The notes beneath the pieces were generated by a model. It saw nothing but the letters and a program-made list of their open reading frames with translations, was not told where the DNA came from and ran no database searches. A DNA stretch of 64,000 nt from Muricea muricata (Eukaryota > Cnidaria > Anthozoa > Malacalcyonacea > Plexauridae). Location: positions 17,889,312 through 17,953,311 of the forward strand of contig OY979719.1 of assembly GCA_963855995.1 (NCBI GenBank), in the 5' to 3' direction. A program made the position numbers and the translations under genes. Numbering within the stretch: the stretch's first letter is position 1; each line of letters opens with the position of its first letter. Below are positions 13,201 to 19,200 of the stretch, one piece after another.

Positions 13201-16200
13201 ATACATAACAAGTCAAGTAAGCAAAGCCAAGCAAAATTATGATAAGATATTTTTACTCATTTTTAGACAGTGTCTGCAGAAGCTTCATCAAGTACCCCGC
13301 TCCCAGAAACAGAATTGTCATTAAGTAAGGCTTAAAATACTCTTGTATTATTACTATATCATACATACTATAGTATAAAACTTTATCAACATGAAGTCCA
13401 AATTGGTACCCGACCTCGTCCATCTATGTCCTGATCTCCACCGCTGGCATTTTTGTCTCCTATTTCAGCCAGTAACAAAATCAATATATTGATACATGTT
13501 AGCATGTGTTTGACACTAAAGACCCCTTTGGTCCAAAGTTATCCTTTGTTATGTTGCTTGGTATCTTATGGTACAAAATTTGTCTTAAACCTATGAGGAA
13601 AAGTTATCCTTTGCAATGTTGCTTGAACTTATGATGCCAGTGAAAACCAGGCTTTAGAGTTAGTTTTCCCGCTATAGCAACGCTATATTAATTAATGAAT
13701 GTTAACATGGATAACAATCATACTAGTATGCTACTCTATCCCCGCAGCGAAGTATCGAGCTCGTAATCTAATTGTAAAAATAATAATATCTGCCATTTCT
13801 AAATAATCTTAATTCGCAAGATGGACGAAAATTATCGGAATTATTTGAAACGTTATTCAAAGGCTATTAAGCTTCTCGGAAAATGCGAGAAGACCGATGG
13901 GTACACATATTAATAATTTATTGTAACTTTTCATCATTTTTTGTTCTTGGTTATTCAAGCAACAACGTTTATTTGCATCAATTTCCTAAATTTCCTAGTT
14001 TGCCATGGATTTAACGCACAACTTGGTACAACAATTGTTTATCTAAGTAATATTCAAAACATGAGCACGATTGCTTTATCATGCAGATACAAAGACGCGA
14101 GAAAAATTTCAAAGGCATCTGAAATATCTCATCAACAGAGCACTGTAACATAAAATTACATTAAAGAATTGGGATGACTATAATGTTGTGGAAACACTGC
14201 TTAAATTTATGATCGCAAAGCTTTCTATCCGTAGGCTTGGCTCTGCTAATAACAAAGATCCGAGATTACGGAACGAAAGCTTTACGATAAGAAACATACG
14301 TGATGTTTCATAAAATTATAGTGATATTGATATTCACCTTACAAAATTACAAGGAACTTATATAAAAGGACTTGTATTACAATTTTATAAATTATTTCAC
14401 ATATTAAACGAAGATATGAGCTCTATGAGGAAGATCTATATGACAATCTACTCTGCAAATTTGAGTACTTGATTTGTATTTTTTCTTGCAATAGAAACAG
14501 TCGATATAGGGTAACCTTTCAGGCTAAGTACGTTACGTCAGATGTGAGTCGCACAATTTTTTTGTTTACAGGCAATTGAACCTTCTCCGTTAAAACAGTT
14601 TCTATCCAATAAAATTTCCAGATTTTGCATGACTAAATGCACACAATGTATTCTCTTATACGTCTTATTTTACTGTGACAACACAGAGAAACTTTGATTG
14701 TGTCAGCCAGGCTTGAGAGACAATATACTGTATACATTTGCATCGGAAATGAATAATAATTTGTATGCCATGAACTGTTAAAAAACCTCTTGAAACCCTA
14801 TGTACTTTACAACCGAATATGATACGATATCTAAGTCAGTGGTATTTTTTCCATTTTTTAAATTTGTACACATAACGTTATATATATACCAACTAAGTTG
14901 CAAAAGAAAGTGTGCATTACAGTAACAAGTAAGATTGCAAGTTCATTCTTACCTTTTTCAAATTCTACTCGTAGTTACACCTACCCCTGAACCTGTCCCT
15001 GACCTTGGTAACTGGAGCAAACGCTTTGATACACCTGGATGGTCAAAATGCGGAGAGGATAATCTTTTCATCACTGGTTTTTATCGCTCAAATCCTCCGG
15101 ACAACTCTAGTGATCGCATCTCTTCACTGGAACAAGCAAGATGTGATAATTCAACGGCAGAGTTTGGAGGCCAAAAAGGAAGTTGCAAGTCAGTTGATTG
15201 GAGGAATTCTCTGAACAGGTGGCTGTTTAAAAGACGTTACTTCCCCTTTCCCAAGTTCCCTTGTGTAGTTTGTGGCTTGTACGTATACGTTTCGAATGTT
15301 TGAAAAATTTATTTTACACAAAGTGCTTCAACAAGAAAACTCTTAGGGACAAGTTTATTAAATACAACATAAACGAAATAACATATATTCCTCAGCCTGG
15401 TTTTCCAAATTCTCAAGCGATTCGCTTTATTTTTGTACAGAAAAGATAAATGGAGCCTTTGTGCTGCGGGTTATTTTCTGAACGGATTATATAAGAATGA
15501 TGTCCAATCTTTGAGTGACATACACTATGGTTATTGCTGTAAACCAAGTAATCATTCTGATGGTTATGGATCATGCTATACTGAAGACGTTGGAGAATCG
15601 TTTGAAAGAGAAGGTTGGACAAACTGTTCAAAGCTTGGATATTATATCACAGGAGTTTATCGTGGTTCTGGTAACTGGCTTAAAAACATTGACAAATTTC
15701 GATGTTGTCAAACGGCTTCAGGTAATGAAATTACCTGTAAAATATTATACGATATCTTAACTGATTATAGATTAGCTTCTTGATCTACTAAACCCAACGA
15801 TATATCTAAAAATAGCATGAAAGCTAACGTAGTAGTGTGTGACAATCTCTTAAGGTTGAAAGCCAACATATACAGATGTGCGAGGCTATAAGCAATATTT
15901 CATTCTGCATATACCATCAACATGGCAAGATGGTTACATCATTAGCTGTTTCAAACCCATGATTGGCTTTAGTTACCGCTTAAATGACAAACTAATTTAC
16001 ACCCCCTATCAAACAACCTTGTAGTGACATCTCCAGCATGTCCAGTTGCTGACTGGATCGGTAGCTTTAAAAAAAGTGGCTGGTCAACATGCGCAGCAAC
16101 TAATCTTTTCATCACTGGATTTTATCGGTTGAATCCACCGGACAGTACTAATGATGCAATTTCCTTACTGGAACAAGCGAGATGTTGTAGTTCAACACCA

Positions 16201-19200
16201 GAGTTCAGCAGTCAGCATGGAACGTGTACAAATGCCGATTGGCGGGATTCTCTAGCCAAGTGAGTATTTAGTATACACATCGTTCTCCTCACAAGTGGCC
16301 TCATGTGTGGTTTGCCCGTATTTACCATTTGTATCGAAGCGGGTCAACAAAATGCCTGCGCGCAGATGTATGCTCTAAAAAAAAAACTCCGTCAGAAGTC
16401 CATGTTGGAACATTCCTAATAGAATTTAAAGTCTAATTAGAAAATTTTGTCCGTAATATTTACCCTACTCAGCCTCAACTGTCACCAAACAGGATTCCCG
16501 TACTTGTATTTCCATCTCGTAAAACAATCCTGTTCGCGTTTCAAATGCAATGTCATTTTTTTCCATCCTAATGAACTGCGTTCTTCAGTTATCCGTACTA
16601 CAATGGACTATGCTGTAATGTTGGTTCCTATTACGTTATTGTAAAACGTACTTTCCATTTGGTCGTAACTAACGTACCACATTCATTCTCGACGATGTGA
16701 TTTTGTGTAGATCTATATTCTTTTTTGTGGGTTGTATTAAAATTAGTCATATTAAGTGTAGATCAGCGTACATACTTTATCACATTGGTCATATTGATAC
16801 ATTCAGGGCAGTCACGACTTGATGGAAACTAGTCTTAAAGGGAAATGACAACAAAAATTTTTGTCGTCTTATTTGAAAGAGACTCCAAAACAATATATAG
16901 AAGTCTATTACAGAATTTTTATATCTGCCTTATTTGGTGAGATATTTTGACTTGAAATCTTTGGTTGTCCGCCATCTTGGATATTTGTAGATATGCACGA
17001 TACGTCACAACTGGGGTCACGCAATTTTTTCTCTTAGGACACAATGATTAATCTTCTCCAATAACCACACGCATGGTAAGTGTTTCGAATTCTAGCACGG
17101 ACTGAAAAGTTTTCACAAATATTTTACTGGTGGTAGGTATTTAGGAGAAGCTTTGAATGGCTTATCCCTGTTGTGACGTCACTAAAACATTGTTAATGAG
17201 GTTAAAAATTAATCCAAGATGGCGTACAGTTCGATTATTCAGGTGACAATATCTCTCAAAGTAAAACAGATATAAAAATTTTGTAACAGACTTCTATATA
17301 TTATTTTAGAGTCTCTTTCAAATGAAACAATAAAAAATTTTGATGCCATTTTCCTTTAAAAATCGCTTTAGAATGTCTATGTGCTATAACTAGTATGACT
17401 TGTGAAATATTTAAAGTCTTACGCATGCACGGGATGTGGTCGCACAACACGTTCAATCCGGTTAACAAAGAGATGCCCTTAAAATTTATCCTAGACACAC
17501 ACTATACAGATACATTTTGGAGTCTTGTGTGATTGGTATTTTCTTATTTTGATATAGAAATTACGAATGGAGCGTTTGTCCTGCGGGTTATTTTCTGAAC
17601 GGATTATATATCGCCGATGTCCAATATTTACGAAACATAGACTATGGTCATTGCTGTAAACCAAGTCATCATCCAGTGGGTTATGGATTATGTTATACTG
17701 AAGACGTTGGAGAATCGTTTGAGAGAGAAGGTTGGACAAACTGTTCAAAGTTTGGATATTATATCACAGGAGTTTATCGCGGTTCTGGTGACTGGCTTAA
17801 AAATATTGACAAAGTACGATGTTGTCAAATGGCTACAGGTAACAAAATTACCAGTAAACATTATGCGACAATTATTACTAGAAATCATGACCGGACAATG
17901 TAAGGTTGCAAATATGCATTCTTGAATAGCAAGCTAATGATGAATTACACTGGTAAAGAACAATCTTTTATTACCTAATTTTTTTCAACTCACCATTAGC
18001 TTTGGTGATCAACTTAAGAAGATTTAGTAACTTATGCAATGACTTGCACTTTTTGAACATTACTTTGTATAGTGACACCTCCAAGATGTTTAGTTTCTGA
18101 CTGGATCAAAAGCTTCAAAATAAATATCTGGTTAACATGCGCAGCGACGAATCTTTTCATCACTGGATTCTATCGGTTAAATCCTCCAGACAACACTAAT
18201 CTTTTATTACATAATTTTTTTCAACTCACCATTAGCTTTGGTGATCAACTTAAAGTGCTTATGAAACGAAATTTTCTCCAACAATTTTCTTATTGCATTG
18301 GAAAGATCAGTTAAAATCACTGTATAACTTCTTTGATAGAATTTTTGTAACTGCCTTACTTTTCGAGATATTAGTTGATTTGAAAATTACCTAACCAGTG
18401 ACTTCAAACTGCATAATCACTTTTCAAAAAAGCTGAATTAATTTAAAAAGTACTCAAGATATAACACCTAAATACCCAGGTCTGGATGTTAAACATAGCC
18501 TACGGCCCTACACACATGTAAGTGTAGTTTTAGTCATTTTCCACTATTATATGCTACAAAATAAGCAATCTAACAGTCGCTCATTATTCAGTATGACGTC
18601 ACTGGTTAGGTAATTTTCAAATCAAACAAAATTGAATATCTCGAAGAGTAAGGCAGTTACAAAAATTCTATCAAAGAAGTTAAACAGTGATTTTAACTGA
18701 TCCTTCCAATGCAATAAGAAAATTGTTGGAGAAAATTTCGTTTCATAAGCACTTTAAGAACATTTAATAACTTATGCAATGACTTGCACTTTTTGAACAT
18801 TACTTTGTATAGTGACACCTCCAAGATGTTTAGTTTCTGACTGGATCAAAAGCTTCAAAATAAATATCTGGTTAACATGCGCAGCGACGAATCTTTTCAT
18901 CACTGGATTCTATCGGTTAAATCCTTCGGACAACACTAGTGATCCAATTTCTTTACTGGAACAAGCAAGATGTTGCAGTTCAATACCAGAGTTCAGCAGT
19001 CAGCCTGTAACATGTTCTGAGATTTCTTGGCAGAATTCTCTGGCTAAGTGAGTATTATAAATAATTCTCTTCATGAGTGTCATCGTTTTGATTTAAATCA
19101 AATAATGTAAGGAAACTTTCCGCTTTTTAAAGCTGTCAGTTTTATTTTAACATAGAAATTATGAATGGAGCGTTTGCCCTGCGGGTTATGTTTTGAACGG

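Noticed and set aside
18073-18314. A3 frame as a real 80-residue coding exon
   Set aside because: Homology to A exons ends at about 18200; the rest is translated intron and MITE.
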